A DNA stretch of 64,000 nt from a halophilic archaeon SHRA6. Its GTDB lineage: Archaea; Halobacteriota; Halobacteria; Halobacteriales; Haloferacaceae. Below the pieces are notes generated by a model. It saw only the letters and a program-made list of their open reading frames with translations, searched no databases and had not been told where the DNA came from. The stretch covers positions 682,001 through 746,000 of the forward strand of contig SOPS01000004.1 in the NCBI GenBank assembly GCA_005239175.1, read 5' to 3'. The position numbers were made by a program, and so were the translations under genes. Numbering within the stretch: position 1 is the first letter of the stretch; every line of letters starts with the position of its first letter. Shown piece after piece: positions 25,448 to 33,686 of this stretch.

Positions 25448-25588
25448 TCACACGAGCCGTGCAAAGACGACTTTGTGTCCGGTCTCGTCCCGGTGCCTAT
25501 CGGCAGCGGTACTGGCACTGTCTTCGCTTCGCTCCAGAGATTCAAACGTGCACTGTCGACAGACGACGTGATATTCGGTGGGCGTCAT
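25448..25588 (-). CDS. 46-residue C2H2-type zinc protein
   Basis: A short gene on the minus strand: MTPTEYHVVCRQCTFESLER, then an acidic helix, then HRDETGHKVVFARLV. C10 and C13, with the two His residues of HRDETGH, would form a Cys2His2 zinc site. Small haloarchaeal proteins of this form (YRVVCRxC...DRHxxxTGH) are familiar from other genomes. The ATG at 25588 is preceded about 23 bases upstream by an AAATAA TATA-like element. No partner is evident: downstream is the 3' end of thioredoxin, upstream the Rad3-like helicase stop. Not seen as a longer frame because of its size. Confidence 0.7.
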   Translation of the reverse strand: MTPTEYHVVCRQCTFESLERSEDSASTAADRHRDETGHKVVFARLV

Positions 25589-25694
25589 TATCTCGGCATT
25601 CAACAGTTATTTGCATAGTTATGCTCCGCATATCGGACGGTACTCACGATATACTGCGGCAGAACTGAATCGCTACCGGCGCGATCTGAACGTC

Positions 25695-28052
25695 TCAAGG
25701 TCTATCAGCGTCATCCGCAGATTGTCGATTCCAGAATCGATCGAGCCCAAGAGAGAGCATATCGGCACTCACGGGTTGGAAAGCATCTCGTTCGTGCGCT
25801 GGCAGGTACGATCGGACACTGTTCCACGACTGGCGGGCGTACCGCGCGTCAACCAATACCCGAACGCCGCGATCGTCACGTCCTCGAATTACCCGACCGA
25901 TCGCCTGTCTCGCCTTGCGGACCGCTGGAACGATGAGCGCGGTCTCAAAGCCGTTGCCGAATCGCCGATCGTAGGCGGTCTGGACCGCCTTGGTTCGAGG
26001 GCTCGCGGTGTTAACAATTGGGACGCCACAGACAACGGCTGCGGCTAGGCGATCGCCACTGTAGTCGACACCTTCTGTCAGTGTCCCTCGAAGACTCGTG
26101 ACGAGGATCTTCCCATCACCGGCAAAAAACGATCGTTTCAACCTGTCAGTCTCGGCGTCGTCGCTAGATTCGTCCAGAAGCACGGGCTTGTCAACACGCG
26201 CTTCGAGAACATCCGCCATCCATTTGGCTTCCCGGTAACTCGGCATTCCCACGAGCACGTTCCCGGGCGATCGCGCGACAGCCACGGCCGCGTCGGCGTG
26301 TGCCTGTCGTGCGGGTGTGTCTTCCCCAGGATCGCCGCGGTTTGCATACGTGTACTTCGGGGCGTCGACGGCGAAGCTCTCGCGGTTCGATTCGGGGAAG
26401 CCAAGGCCGTACGTCCGTCGTTCGATCGGTCGACCGGCCTCTCTGAGGTGTTCGAGCCCCGAGACCTGTTCGAATACGTCGAGCGGCGCGAGCGTTGCAC
26501 TCATGAGGATGCCGCCGCCGAACGCCGATAGCCGCTCGCCGATCGCATCGCCCGGAACACAGTTGTACAACACCAACCGGGCGTTGTACGCCCGCTGCCA
26601 GGATTCGGGCGGTTCACTTCGATCCCAGGTCCGTTCGAGTTCGATCTCCCGGAAATACGACTCGTGATCTGCACGGTACCACGCGCCGAGGGTCCGTCCG
26701 ACGCTCGGAGCGGATCGATCGACATCGTCATCTTCCAGTTCGTCGAGGATCCGTCCAACGACCGTTCCAACGATCTCTGCGCGCGACCACACTGCATCAG
26801 TATAGCCCTGTGCGTCAGCCCATTCGGTTATTTCGTCTGGCTCTGGGACCGTTGGATCGCGAAGGGGGATTTCCGTGTCTGGGAGGGCTTCGAGATCGGC
26901 TTTCCAGCCGCGGTGTTCTGCATCCAGATAGGCGGTGACCCGGCGATCGAACTCTGATCGGAGGTCACGGACGAAGGATCGATATCGCTTGAGTTCGTCG
27001 ATCGAGACGTCGCTTTCGGCCAGTTCGCCTCGGATTAACTCGACATCCGTCCCGTCGAGCTGGTCACCCTCGAACGACAGCGGCTGGATCACACGAGTTA
27101 GTTCGTTCTCGGCGGTCCGGAGGCTGCGATCGGCAATTGCGTCACTCACGAGGTCTCTGACCCGCGGTTCGAGCATGTGTGCTTCGTCGCAGATGAGGAA
27201 CGTCTCTTCGTCGATGAGCGAGCCAGTGAACGTCGACGCAGTCAGTGGATCGAAGATGTGATAGTAATTTCCGATTACTACCTCGACGTGCGGCAAGATC
27301 GCACCCATGATCGAGTGGGGACACATGCCGTAGCTGGCGGCCAGTCCGACGAGTTCCTCGGTGCCGATGTGTCCGCGATCAGTGAGATCAAACGGGACAG
27401 CCTCAATCGGCTCGCCATCCTCGGGTAGTTCGTCCAGATACGTCGCGTAGAACGGACAGTACTCTGTTGCACCCGTCCCGTCACCGTGCTCTGGCGTCGA
27501 CGGCAGGAACGGTGTCTTTTCGCCCGCGGTTTCGAGGACGGCACTACCACCAGTGCCAGTATCAGCCAGTCCAGTTTGTGCACGCCGGGCAGTCTCCGCC
27601 AGCGCGCCTGTCGTGGTGGGACCGTCTTCGCCGGTCAGATTCCGCGTTCGTTCCCGGAGTCCCTCACAGCGATCGTACACGTTCGAACTGTCGATTCCAC
27701 CTGCACCCTCACGGCTATACGGACAGACATCGGCCTTTCCGACGAGTGTTAGTCCCGATATTGGACTGTGCGGATCGGGGAGCGTCTCGTTGATCTGACG
27801 AAGGTCTGTCTCGAACTGCCGGAGCTGTTGTTTGACGCTCGTGGCCACAACAACCCGCTCGTAGGGCGACGCTGGATCGCGGACCCGATCGATCCCGGCA
27901 GTCAACGCCAACATCGTTTTGCCGGTCCCACACGCTCCCTCGATGACAGTGTATCCACCAGATTCGGCTGTTTCGATCGCGGTCTCGATCCCATCGGCCT
28001 GCTCTGTGTACGGCTCCGGATGGCCGAACAGTTCTTGCCACTGCGTTACCAT
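25695..28052 (-). CDS. Rad3/XPD-DinG-type DNA helicase
   Basis: 785 residues, superfamily 2. Walker A is EGACGTGKT at 38-46 and the DEAH box is in ICDEAHMLEP near 290. Four cysteines between motifs Ia and II (CPYS near 118, RCEGL, YCPFY, MCPHS) match the [4Fe-4S] domain of the XPD/DinG family. The C-terminal RecA domain ends with motif VI, QAIGRVIRGRDDRG. It unwinds DNA 5'-3' in repair or recombination. It differs from classical XPD by length and is one of the Rad3-related helicases haloarchaea carry in several copies. No operon partner; the downstream gene on this strand is the 46-residue zinc protein. Confidence 0.9.
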   Translation of the reverse strand: MVTQWQELFGHPEPYTEQADGIETAIETAESGGYTVIEGACGTGKTMLALTAGIDRVRDPASPYERVVVATSVKQQLRQFETDLRQINETLPDPHSPISGLTLVGKADVCPYSREGAGGIDSSNVYDRCEGLRERTRNLTGEDGPTTTGALAETARRAQTGLADTGTGGSAVLETAGEKTPFLPSTPEHGDGTGATEYCPFYATYLDELPEDGEPIEAVPFDLTDRGHIGTEELVGLAASYGMCPHSIMGAILPHVEVVIGNYYHIFDPLTASTFTGSLIDEETFLICDEAHMLEPRVRDLVSDAIADRSLRTAENELTRVIQPLSFEGDQLDGTDVELIRGELAESDVSIDELKRYRSFVRDLRSEFDRRVTAYLDAEHRGWKADLEALPDTEIPLRDPTVPEPDEITEWADAQGYTDAVWSRAEIVGTVVGRILDELEDDDVDRSAPSVGRTLGAWYRADHESYFREIELERTWDRSEPPESWQRAYNARLVLYNCVPGDAIGERLSAFGGGILMSATLAPLDVFEQVSGLEHLREAGRPIERRTYGLGFPESNRESFAVDAPKYTYANRGDPGEDTPARQAHADAAVAVARSPGNVLVGMPSYREAKWMADVLEARVDKPVLLDESSDDAETDRLKRSFFAGDGKILVTSLRGTLTEGVDYSGDRLAAAVVCGVPIVNTASPRTKAVQTAYDRRFGNGFETALIVPAVRKARQAIGRVIRGRDDRGVRVLVDARYARQSWNSVRSYLPAHERDAFQPVSADMLSLGLDRFWNRQSADDADRP

Positions 28053-28227
28053 CGGCTCTGGTCCTTCCTGTGGCTCGGCGTGCTCCGTTCGGATCTGCTG
28101 TGCGTCCGCACTGGTGTCCCCATTTCGTTCTCGTTGGTACTCGGTTCGTCACCGCGGAAAAACCCTCACATCCAGTTCGGTCTCGGCTGTTTGTCAATAC
28201 AAGTTTGATCGGTATCCAGCGACCAGA

Positions 28228-28968
28228 TTACTGGTACATCCGCAGCGGCTGTACCCGGGTACTCTCTTCGTCGGCCTGTTGCATCTGCTCGGCGAGTTGC
28301 TCGCGGGCCTCACGAATTTCTTCGGCGCGATCGACCAGATGGTCGGTCGAAACCGAAATATCAGCGAGCGGTTCGATGCCCTGTTTGAGTAGCTGGCTTG
28401 CGGCCTCCGGGTCGGGGAACCGTGGATCTGATTCGACGACAAGTCCGATCGCCGGCTGATCATGTTCAAGCGCATGCGCCAACAGTGCACCCGTTGGCCC
28501 CGAAACCAGCCCCCGCTCGCCCGGCGAGGGAATATCAAGCGACTCCAGACGATCGATACCACTGTTAACGCCAACTCCGTGGACACTCGCGGGTTCAGAT
28601 CCCTTTTCACGCGGAATCCCGGAGAGGTACACCGGTAAGATAGATTCCTCAGCGAACCATCCCGAGACGCAGTCTGCGAACGTGATCGCCGCCTGCGGAG
28701 AGACTGGAATATCACTTTGTAGCGCGACTAGATCGCGCTCGGAGTCAACGTACAGTCTAACCGGCGTCACAAGCCGATTGTTGTCCTCGTGATACGTAAC
28801 CGCCTTCGGGATACCCTCACAGTGGACGTTTGCGTAATGGTCCATCTCGAAGGTCGAGATCAGGTGATCAGCCGTGATCTTCCCGACGAGACCAACACCA
28901 GGAAGACCCTCGACGAGCGTTGGTTCAGTGAGCGATACATCATTATTAACCACCTCAATTTCTGCCAT
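28228..28968 (-). CDS. PAC2-family protein, proteasome assembly chaperone-like
   Basis: 246 residues. The PAC2 fold is indicated by LVEGLPGVGLVGKITADHLI near residue 17, AVTYHEDNN and the glycine-rich AHALEHDQPAIGLVVESDPRFPDP. The last three residues are M-Y-Q, which fits the HbYX pattern (hydrophobic-Tyr-any) that archaeal PbaA/PbaB-type factors and PAN use to dock on proteasome alpha rings. A C-terminal coiled coil (AEEIREAREQLAEQMQQ) precedes it. It is divergent from the NSUN gene. A nucleic-acid-related role of some PAC2 members is the alternative. Confidence 0.85.
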   Translation of the reverse strand: MAEIEVVNNDVSLTEPTLVEGLPGVGLVGKITADHLISTFEMDHYANVHCEGIPKAVTYHEDNNRLVTPVRLYVDSERDLVALQSDIPVSPQAAITFADCVSGWFAEESILPVYLSGIPREKGSEPASVHGVGVNSGIDRLESLDIPSPGERGLVSGPTGALLAHALEHDQPAIGLVVESDPRFPDPEAASQLLKQGIEPLADISVSTDHLVDRAEEIREAREQLAEQMQQADEESTRVQPLRMYQ

Positions 28969-29099
28969 GTCCGGACGGTTCGCAGGGCACGAAGGTAAAA
29001 CGAGGTGTCGAGTGGTCCGAACGTGAGAAAGTCACATGCGAGAGTGGATGTTCCCCGTAGACGGAGTCGACCCGAAACGGCCAAGCGATCGGGACAAAA

Positions 29100-30017
29100 A
29101 TGGCACGTATGAATCCGTTAGAGCGGTACGCCCCGCTCGTCGACGACCCCGAGGCCTTTCGTGCAGCGTGCCAACGGCCGCTGCCGTCGGTTGTTCGTGT
29201 CAACACGATCAAGGCGACAGCCGATCGGGTGGCTGCGGCGTTCGATGCCGAGGGCGTTGGATACGAGCCAATCGGGTGGCACGACGGGCTGTTTGCGCTT
29301 GCAGAGCGCGGGCCGGGGACGACGTGGCCGTACTTTCACGGCTGGGTCCACGGTCAAGAGGAGGTGTCGGCGCTCCCAGCGGTGGTGCTCGATCCAGATC
29401 CGGACGATCGCGTGTGGGATGCGTGTGCGGCCCCGGGAAGCAAGACCACCCAACTGTCGGCGCAGATGGGCGACCAGGGACTGGTCGTCGGGAACGACAG
29501 CAATCTCGGTCGGCTCTCGGCCCTGCGACACAACGCTGAACGGCTGGGCGTGACCAATCTTGCGGTGACGAATCAGGACGCGCGGAACTTCTCGCTGAAG
29601 CCGTTCGACTTCGAGGCGTTCGACGCCGCACTCGTCGACGTGCCCTGTTCGTGTGAGGGAACCTGTCGAAAGAACCCAACTGCACTGGAGGAGTGGACGA
29701 TCGACCACGTCCGATCGGTCACCGGCGTCCAGAAGTCGATTCTCTCGCGGGCGATCCAGGCGACAAAGCCCGGCGGCACAGTGGTCTATTCGACGTGTAC
29801 GTTCGCCCCAGAGGAGAACGAAGCCGTGGTCGATCACGCCCTCCAGACCGAGGACTGTCAGGTCGTTTCGTTCGATCTGCCGATTGACACCGCACCCGGT
29901 GTGACCGAGTGGGACGGAGCGACGTTCGATTCGGCCGTGACAGATACGCACCGGATCTACCCCCACCTCAACGATACCGGCGGCTTCTACTGTGCAAAGC
30001 TGGAGGTGACCGCATGA
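29100..30017 (+). CDS. NSUN-family RNA cytosine-5 methyltransferase
   Basis: 305 residues. It transfers methyl from SAM to C5 of cytosine in tRNA or rRNA. The SAM loop is APGSKTTQL at 111-119. The catalytic pair is C183/C185 in VPCSCEG and C233 in STCTF. The N-terminal PUA-less start contains FERY-like ERYAPLVDD. It lacks the C-terminal PUA-like domain that the fused bacterial RsmF has. The next gene, a DUF7122-type protein, may supply that part. Its last codons (KLEVTA-stop) recur in the micro-ORFs that follow. Confidence 0.93.
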   Translation: MARMNPLERYAPLVDDPEAFRAACQRPLPSVVRVNTIKATADRVAAAFDAEGVGYEPIGWHDGLFALAERGPGTTWPYFHGWVHGQEEVSALPAVVLDPDPDDRVWDACAAPGSKTTQLSAQMGDQGLVVGNDSNLGRLSALRHNAERLGVTNLAVTNQDARNFSLKPFDFEAFDAALVDVPCSCEGTCRKNPTALEEWTIDHVRSVTGVQKSILSRAIQATKPGGTVVYSTCTFAPEENEAVVDHALQTEDCQVVSFDLPIDTAPGVTEWDGATFDSAVTDTHRIYPHLNDTGGFYCAKLEVTA

Positions 30018-30052
30018 GAGCCGAGCGTGCGAGACTGGAGGTGACCGCATGA
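30014..30052 (+). CDS. Micro-ORF 1 (12 codons) in ATGA chain
   Basis: ATG at 30014 overlaps the NSUN stop (ATGA). It encodes MRAERARLEVTA and stops at 30050-30052, again within an ATGA. GGAGGTG precedes it by six bases. Peptide function is not known; it may exist only to relay ribosomes. Confidence 0.5.
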   Translation: MRAERARLEVTA

Positions 30053-30087
30053 GAACCGAACTTCCAAGACTGGAGGTGGCCGCATGA
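30049..30087 (+). CDS. Micro-ORF 2 (12 codons) in ATGA chain
   Basis: ATG at 30049 overlaps the previous micro-ORF stop. It encodes MRTELPRLEVAA and stops at 30085-30087. Same ribosome site and spacing as micro-ORF 1. Confidence 0.5.
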   Translation: MRTELPRLEVAA

Positions 30088-30122
30088 GAGCCGATCGAGC
30101 GAGTCAGGAGGTGGCCACATGA
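30084..30122 (+). CDS. Micro-ORF 3 (12 codons) in ATGA chain
   Basis: ATG at 30084 encodes MRADRASQEVAT; its TGA (30120-30122) overlaps the ATG of the DUF7122-type gene at 30119. It is the last relay before that gene. Confidence 0.5.
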   Translation: MRADRASQEVAT

Positions 30123-30685
30123 CCGACGAGCGTCGCGTCCCCGAGGACGATCGCCTCGCCGAAAACGTCGGCCAGCGGTTCGATCGACTGCCAGCAACCC
30201 CTGCGGACCGAACTGTCTCTGGGCGAGCCTCCCGCGAAGAGGTGATAGAGTGGTGGGTCGAGCAGTACGGCGTCGACCCAGCGATATTCGAGGGGTATTC
30301 GTTCTGGGAAAAGGGCGCAGGGAAGGTGTGGATCTACGCCGAAAAAGAGCCTTCTCAGGCGCTTCCGAGTCCAATCGAAATCGAAGCCCTCGGAATGACG
30401 TTCATGCGGACCCGCCAGCGCCACTGGAAACCGACGACAGTAGCGGTGCAGCGGTTCGGACAGCACGCCGAAAAGAACGTGCTCGTCCTCGAGGGCGCAG
30501 CGGCCGCCGCGTTCGCCCGCGGGGAAGACATCCCGTACGAATCGTGGGACGGCGACTGGGGATACCTCGTGGTTGCCCACGAACTCGCTGGCGGTCTCGA
30601 ACCGATCGGCGTCGGCCTCTACTTGTACGACGAGCTCCGATCGACGGTGCCGAAAGGCAGACAGGAGTCCCTGGCCGACCTCTGA
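30119..30685 (+). CDS. DUF7122-type protein, RsmF C-terminal/PUA-like
   Basis: 188 residues. It resembles the C-terminal RNA-binding part of RsmF-like NSUN methyltransferases: VIEWWVEQYGVDPAIFEGYSFWEKGAGKVWIYA, then ALGMTFMRTRQRHWKPTT, and a small barrel with AHELAGGLEPIGVGLYLYDELRSTVPKGRQESL. I recall this as DUF7122 in haloarchaea. It is translated through a chain of three 12-codon micro-ORFs from the upstream methyltransferase. A role as its RNA-binding partner is an inference from fold similarity and coupling. Confidence 0.85.
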   Translation: MTDERRVPEDDRLAENVGQRFDRLPATPADRTVSGRASREEVIEWWVEQYGVDPAIFEGYSFWEKGAGKVWIYAEKEPSQALPSPIEIEALGMTFMRTRQRHWKPTTVAVQRFGQHAEKNVLVLEGAAAAAFARGEDIPYESWDGDWGYLVVAHELAGGLEPIGVGLYLYDELRSTVPKGRQESLADL

Positions 30686-30691
30686 GCGAGG

Positions 30692-32206
30692 TTAGGACTC
30701 CGATCGCCGCTCGATCGTCCCGCCAGACAACCCATCCCACGCAACACGGTAGCCGAGCCGGGACAGGACCGCGCTCACGTCGGTAGCCCCAGTCGCTTCG
30801 ACAATTGATTCGACCTCCTCGTAAGCCATGCCTGTCTCGATTCGCTCGTCGATCGACGTGAGGACACTGGGCTGGATGAGCATCTGGCCAATCTGCTCGT
30901 GCTCGGGGAACGATCGCGACGCGATCGCCTCGGTTGCGACCCCGTACTCCGCAGCCAGTGATTCGAGCGAAATCACATCGACCTCGGGTGTAATTTCGGC
31001 CGGAAGTGAGTCGGCGGCGGCGTCGAGCAAATCGTCCTCGTACGTCGAGAGCACGTCGACGACGTCCTTGACGCGGACAGTTCCGCTGTAGGGAATCGCC
31101 CGGTGATCGAGTCCCGCTATCTCCTCGCTCACGCCAAGGCTCTCGTCCACAGCAACGAGCAGATCAACATCCTCTACCTCTCCGAGTTGTGTGAGCTTTT
31201 TTTCGACGTACTCCGGCGTCCAAAATCCCATGACCTCGAAATACACCCGAAAGCCGGTGTGGATGTACTCGAAGGCGAAATCAGGGATCATCACACTCGT
31301 GCCGGTTTCGAGTGGCTCGGGCTCTCTGTGCAGTTCCCAGTCGAGACCCAGAGCCTGAAATCGTGCGGCGAAATCGGCCTCAACGCCGCTGTCGTAGGTC
31401 GGCTTGGCGATCGGCTCGGTTCCCGGCACCGTCACGTCTGTCGCGGACAGGTGCATCGTTCGCTCGCGGCCGCGGTCATCGATCGTCGCGACGAGCTCCC
31501 ACTCGACTGCAGAGCCGGCGATCGATCTAAGCAGCCGCGCAAAGGCGGTGCCGTAGCGCCGTGTGCGCCTGAAGATCGCGTCTGGCCCGGTGATGACGAC
31601 GACACGACCCGAATCGGTCCGTTCGATCTCGTACATGAGCCGCAGGCGACCCATCGCAGATACCAGCGACTTCGGATCGTCCGTCCGAACACGTACCTCG
31701 GTTGCGTCGAAAAGCGCGGTCTGTGCGAGCGAGAGGTTGTACTGGGTGCACAGCGTTTCCGGCGTCCACCGTGGCTCAAAGCCAGTCAGACGCTGGTTGC
31801 GACCCCGATCGGCGTACAGCGCCTCCTTAACCGTCTCGGGCGGAACCGCGAGCCGATCGGCTGCGGCGTCGATCGCCTGTGTTCGCTCCGCGTCAGACGT
31901 GACGCCGCCGATCGACTCAGCCGTCTCGAAGATGATCCGCCGGACCCGCTCGGGCGGGATCGGCGCGGCAGTTTCGAACGTCGCGTCGCGCTCGCACAGC
32001 GTCGCGAATCCGCGAACGAGTTTGAAGTCGTCGGCATCTTGTTCAAGCGCAGAAAGCGCCTCATCAAGCGCCGATCGCGGCGAGCCAACATGATCGTCGA
32101 ACGTCTGGAGGACTCGATCGGCGAGGTGGTGTCTCGACTCGTTGACAAACTCTGGGCGGTACCCACCGCCCGATCGAGACACCCTGAGAAGCGCCTTCGG
32201 TAACAC
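30692..32206 (-). CDS. Bax1-type nuclease (DUF790), XPB partner
   Basis: 504 residues if the GTG at 32206 is the start (VLPKALLRVSRSGGGYRPEF, the conserved DUF790 N-terminus). The frame stays open upstream to 32260, but that part looks non-coding. Bax1 (binds archaeal XPB) is a structure-specific nuclease of nucleotide excision repair. The C-terminal nuclease half is marked by IPDFAFEYIHTGFRVYFEVMGFWTPEYVEKKL, a PD-(D/E)xK-like E-x-x-G-F-W block. It lies 74 bases downstream of xpb on the same strand, the arrangement seen in Archaea that carry both. Confidence 0.88.
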   Translation of the reverse strand: MLPKALLRVSRSGGGYRPEFVNESRHHLADRVLQTFDDHVGSPRSALDEALSALEQDADDFKLVRGFATLCERDATFETAAPIPPERVRRIIFETAESIGGVTSDAERTQAIDAAADRLAVPPETVKEALYADRGRNQRLTGFEPRWTPETLCTQYNLSLAQTALFDATEVRVRTDDPKSLVSAMGRLRLMYEIERTDSGRVVVITGPDAIFRRTRRYGTAFARLLRSIAGSAVEWELVATIDDRGRERTMHLSATDVTVPGTEPIAKPTYDSGVEADFAARFQALGLDWELHREPEPLETGTSVMIPDFAFEYIHTGFRVYFEVMGFWTPEYVEKKLTQLGEVEDVDLLVAVDESLGVSEEIAGLDHRAIPYSGTVRVKDVVDVLSTYEDDLLDAAADSLPAEITPEVDVISLESLAAEYGVATEAIASRSFPEHEQIGQMLIQPSVLTSIDERIETGMAYEEVESIVEATGATDVSAVLSRLGYRVAWDGLSGGTIERRSES

Positions 32207-32280
32207 GCGAACGGGTACACAGGGACGGAAAATAAGAGTTGAGATGCGCAGTTGCACCATTTGCGAGCTGAATGGTACGC

Positions 32281-33633
32281 TCAGCGTCGCCGTCCAGCAA
32301 CCCGCTCTTCGGCGGTCTCAGCGCTGACCACCTCGTACAGTATCGCCCGTCCACCGTCGGATTTCGGCCGGAGGATCCGTCCAAGCCGCTGAGTAAACTC
32401 CCGTTCGCTACCACTACCAGAGAGAATGACGCCCACATTCGCATCCGGGACGTCGACACCCTCATCGAGCACGTTCGCCGCAATCACGCGGCTGTAGTTT
32501 CCCTCGCGGAAGCGCGAGAGGATTTCCGATCGCTCTGCAGCCGACGTCTCGGCGGTGATCGCTGGCAGGAGGAATCGCGCTGAGAGCCGGTAGACGAGGT
32601 CAGTATGCGCGGTGAAGACGATGATGCGATCGTCTCGATGGCGATCGAGAATCCGCCCAAGTTGGACGGCCTTCTCCTCGGCGTTCATCATGATCTCTCT
32701 CGCTCGCTGTTTAGCGAGCATTGCCTCACGAGCGCGAGGGTCGTTCCCCGATCGCTTGACGAGTTCCATGTAGTCGCTGCCACTCGTAAACTGGATATTC
32801 GCCTCGCGGACGTACGCAACAAACGTTCCCTGGGCGTCCTCGTACGCCGCGCGCTCCTCGGGGCTAAGTTCGACCTCAATCCGGCGGATATCGTATGCAG
32901 CAAGATGCTCGCCAGCGAGCGAATCGACGTCCACATCGTACACTTTCGGACCCACTAGCTCGCGAATCACCTCGTGGGCACCGTCGGGGCGTTCGAACGT
33001 TGCAGTGAGACCGAGGCGATTCGGCGCCGCTGCGAGACGAGCGATGTCTCGGTAGCCCTCCGCGCCGAGATGGTGGACCTCGTCAAACACGAGCAGTCCG
33101 AACTCGCCACCGATCTCGTCTGCGCGGAGGTACGCGCTATCGTACGTCGCAACAGTCAGGTCGCCGAGCCGTTGTTCGCCCCCACCTAGCCGCCCGATCG
33201 ACACAACCTCGCCGAACTCAGACTGCAACTCGCGTTCCCACTGTTCGACGAGCGCGATCGTTGGTACGACCACGAGCGTCGGCGTCCCGAGCGCCGCGAT
33301 CGCTGCGATCGCGATCACCGTTTTGCCGCTGCCGGTCGGCAACTCGAGGACGCCGCGGTTCGACCGAGCCTCCCACGCGTCGAGTGCTTCACGCTGGTAC
33401 TCCCGGAGCGCGTAGGTCGTCGAAAGCGAGAGCGGTCGCTCTGGAGCGACCCGATCGTCGATTCCAACGTCGAGTTCGCCGAGAATCGTCCGGATCGCCG
33501 CGTAGCGGTATGCCGGTGCTCGCAGCGTGTCCGTCCGGGGGTCGAGCTCCGCACCAGGCAGCGACGGTAGTCGGTCGGGGTCGGCTGCCTCGACAACGAC
33601 GGCCCCGTCGGCGAACCGGATGGTAGCGGTCAC
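32281..33633 (-). CDS. XPB/Rad25-type DNA helicase
   Basis: 450 residues, superfamily 2. The N-terminal damage-recognition domain covers the first ~70 residues. Walker A is ELPTGSGKT (97-105), the DEVH box is in LLVFDEVHHLG, motif III is LGLTATFERPDG with the RED-like region close by, and motif VI is QRLGRILRPKSDG. It opens DNA in nucleotide excision repair with Bax1, whose gene follows 74 bases later. The ATG at 33633 is 53 bases from the divergent esterase start, so the two promoters overlap. Confidence 0.93.
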   Translation of the reverse strand: MTATIRFADGAVVVEAADPDRLPSLPGAELDPRTDTLRAPAYRYAAIRTILGELDVGIDDRVAPERPLSLSTTYALREYQREALDAWEARSNRGVLELPTGSGKTVIAIAAIAALGTPTLVVVPTIALVEQWERELQSEFGEVVSIGRLGGGEQRLGDLTVATYDSAYLRADEIGGEFGLLVFDEVHHLGAEGYRDIARLAAAPNRLGLTATFERPDGAHEVIRELVGPKVYDVDVDSLAGEHLAAYDIRRIEVELSPEERAAYEDAQGTFVAYVREANIQFTSGSDYMELVKRSGNDPRAREAMLAKQRAREIMMNAEEKAVQLGRILDRHRDDRIIVFTAHTDLVYRLSARFLLPAITAETSAAERSEILSRFREGNYSRVIAANVLDEGVDVPDANVGVILSGSGSEREFTQRLGRILRPKSDGGRAILYEVVSAETAEERVAGRRR

Positions 33634-33654
33634 ATCGACGCGTGCGGGCGCACT

Positions 33655-33662
33655 GGATATAT
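33655..33662 (+). promoter_or_regulatory. TATA box of the esterase gene
   Basis: GGATATAT is centred 28 bases before the esterase ATG at 33687. It lies just outside the xpb coding start, so both genes share a short divergent control region. Confidence 0.55.
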
Positions 33663-33686
33663 GTGCTCCGGGATCGACGCGAGGAT

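Larger units (their letters stand above)
30000..30118 (+). repeat. 35-base tandem repeat at a gene junction
   Basis: Units of 35 bases place ATG at 30014, 30049, 30084 and finally 30119, the start of the next gene. Each unit has GGAGGTG six bases before ATG and an ATGA stop-start overlap. The repeat covers the 3' end of the NSUN gene and the start of the next gene, so it arose by tandem duplication of the junction. Confidence 0.95.

Noticed and set aside
29118-30374. 418-codon minus-strand frame across the NSUN gene and junction
   Set aside because: Arg-rich shadow; the plus strand has complete methyltransferase motifs.
31103-32203. 366-codon plus-strand frame opposite the Bax1 gene
   Set aside because: Arg/Cys-rich and without motifs; the minus strand carries the complete DUF790 protein.
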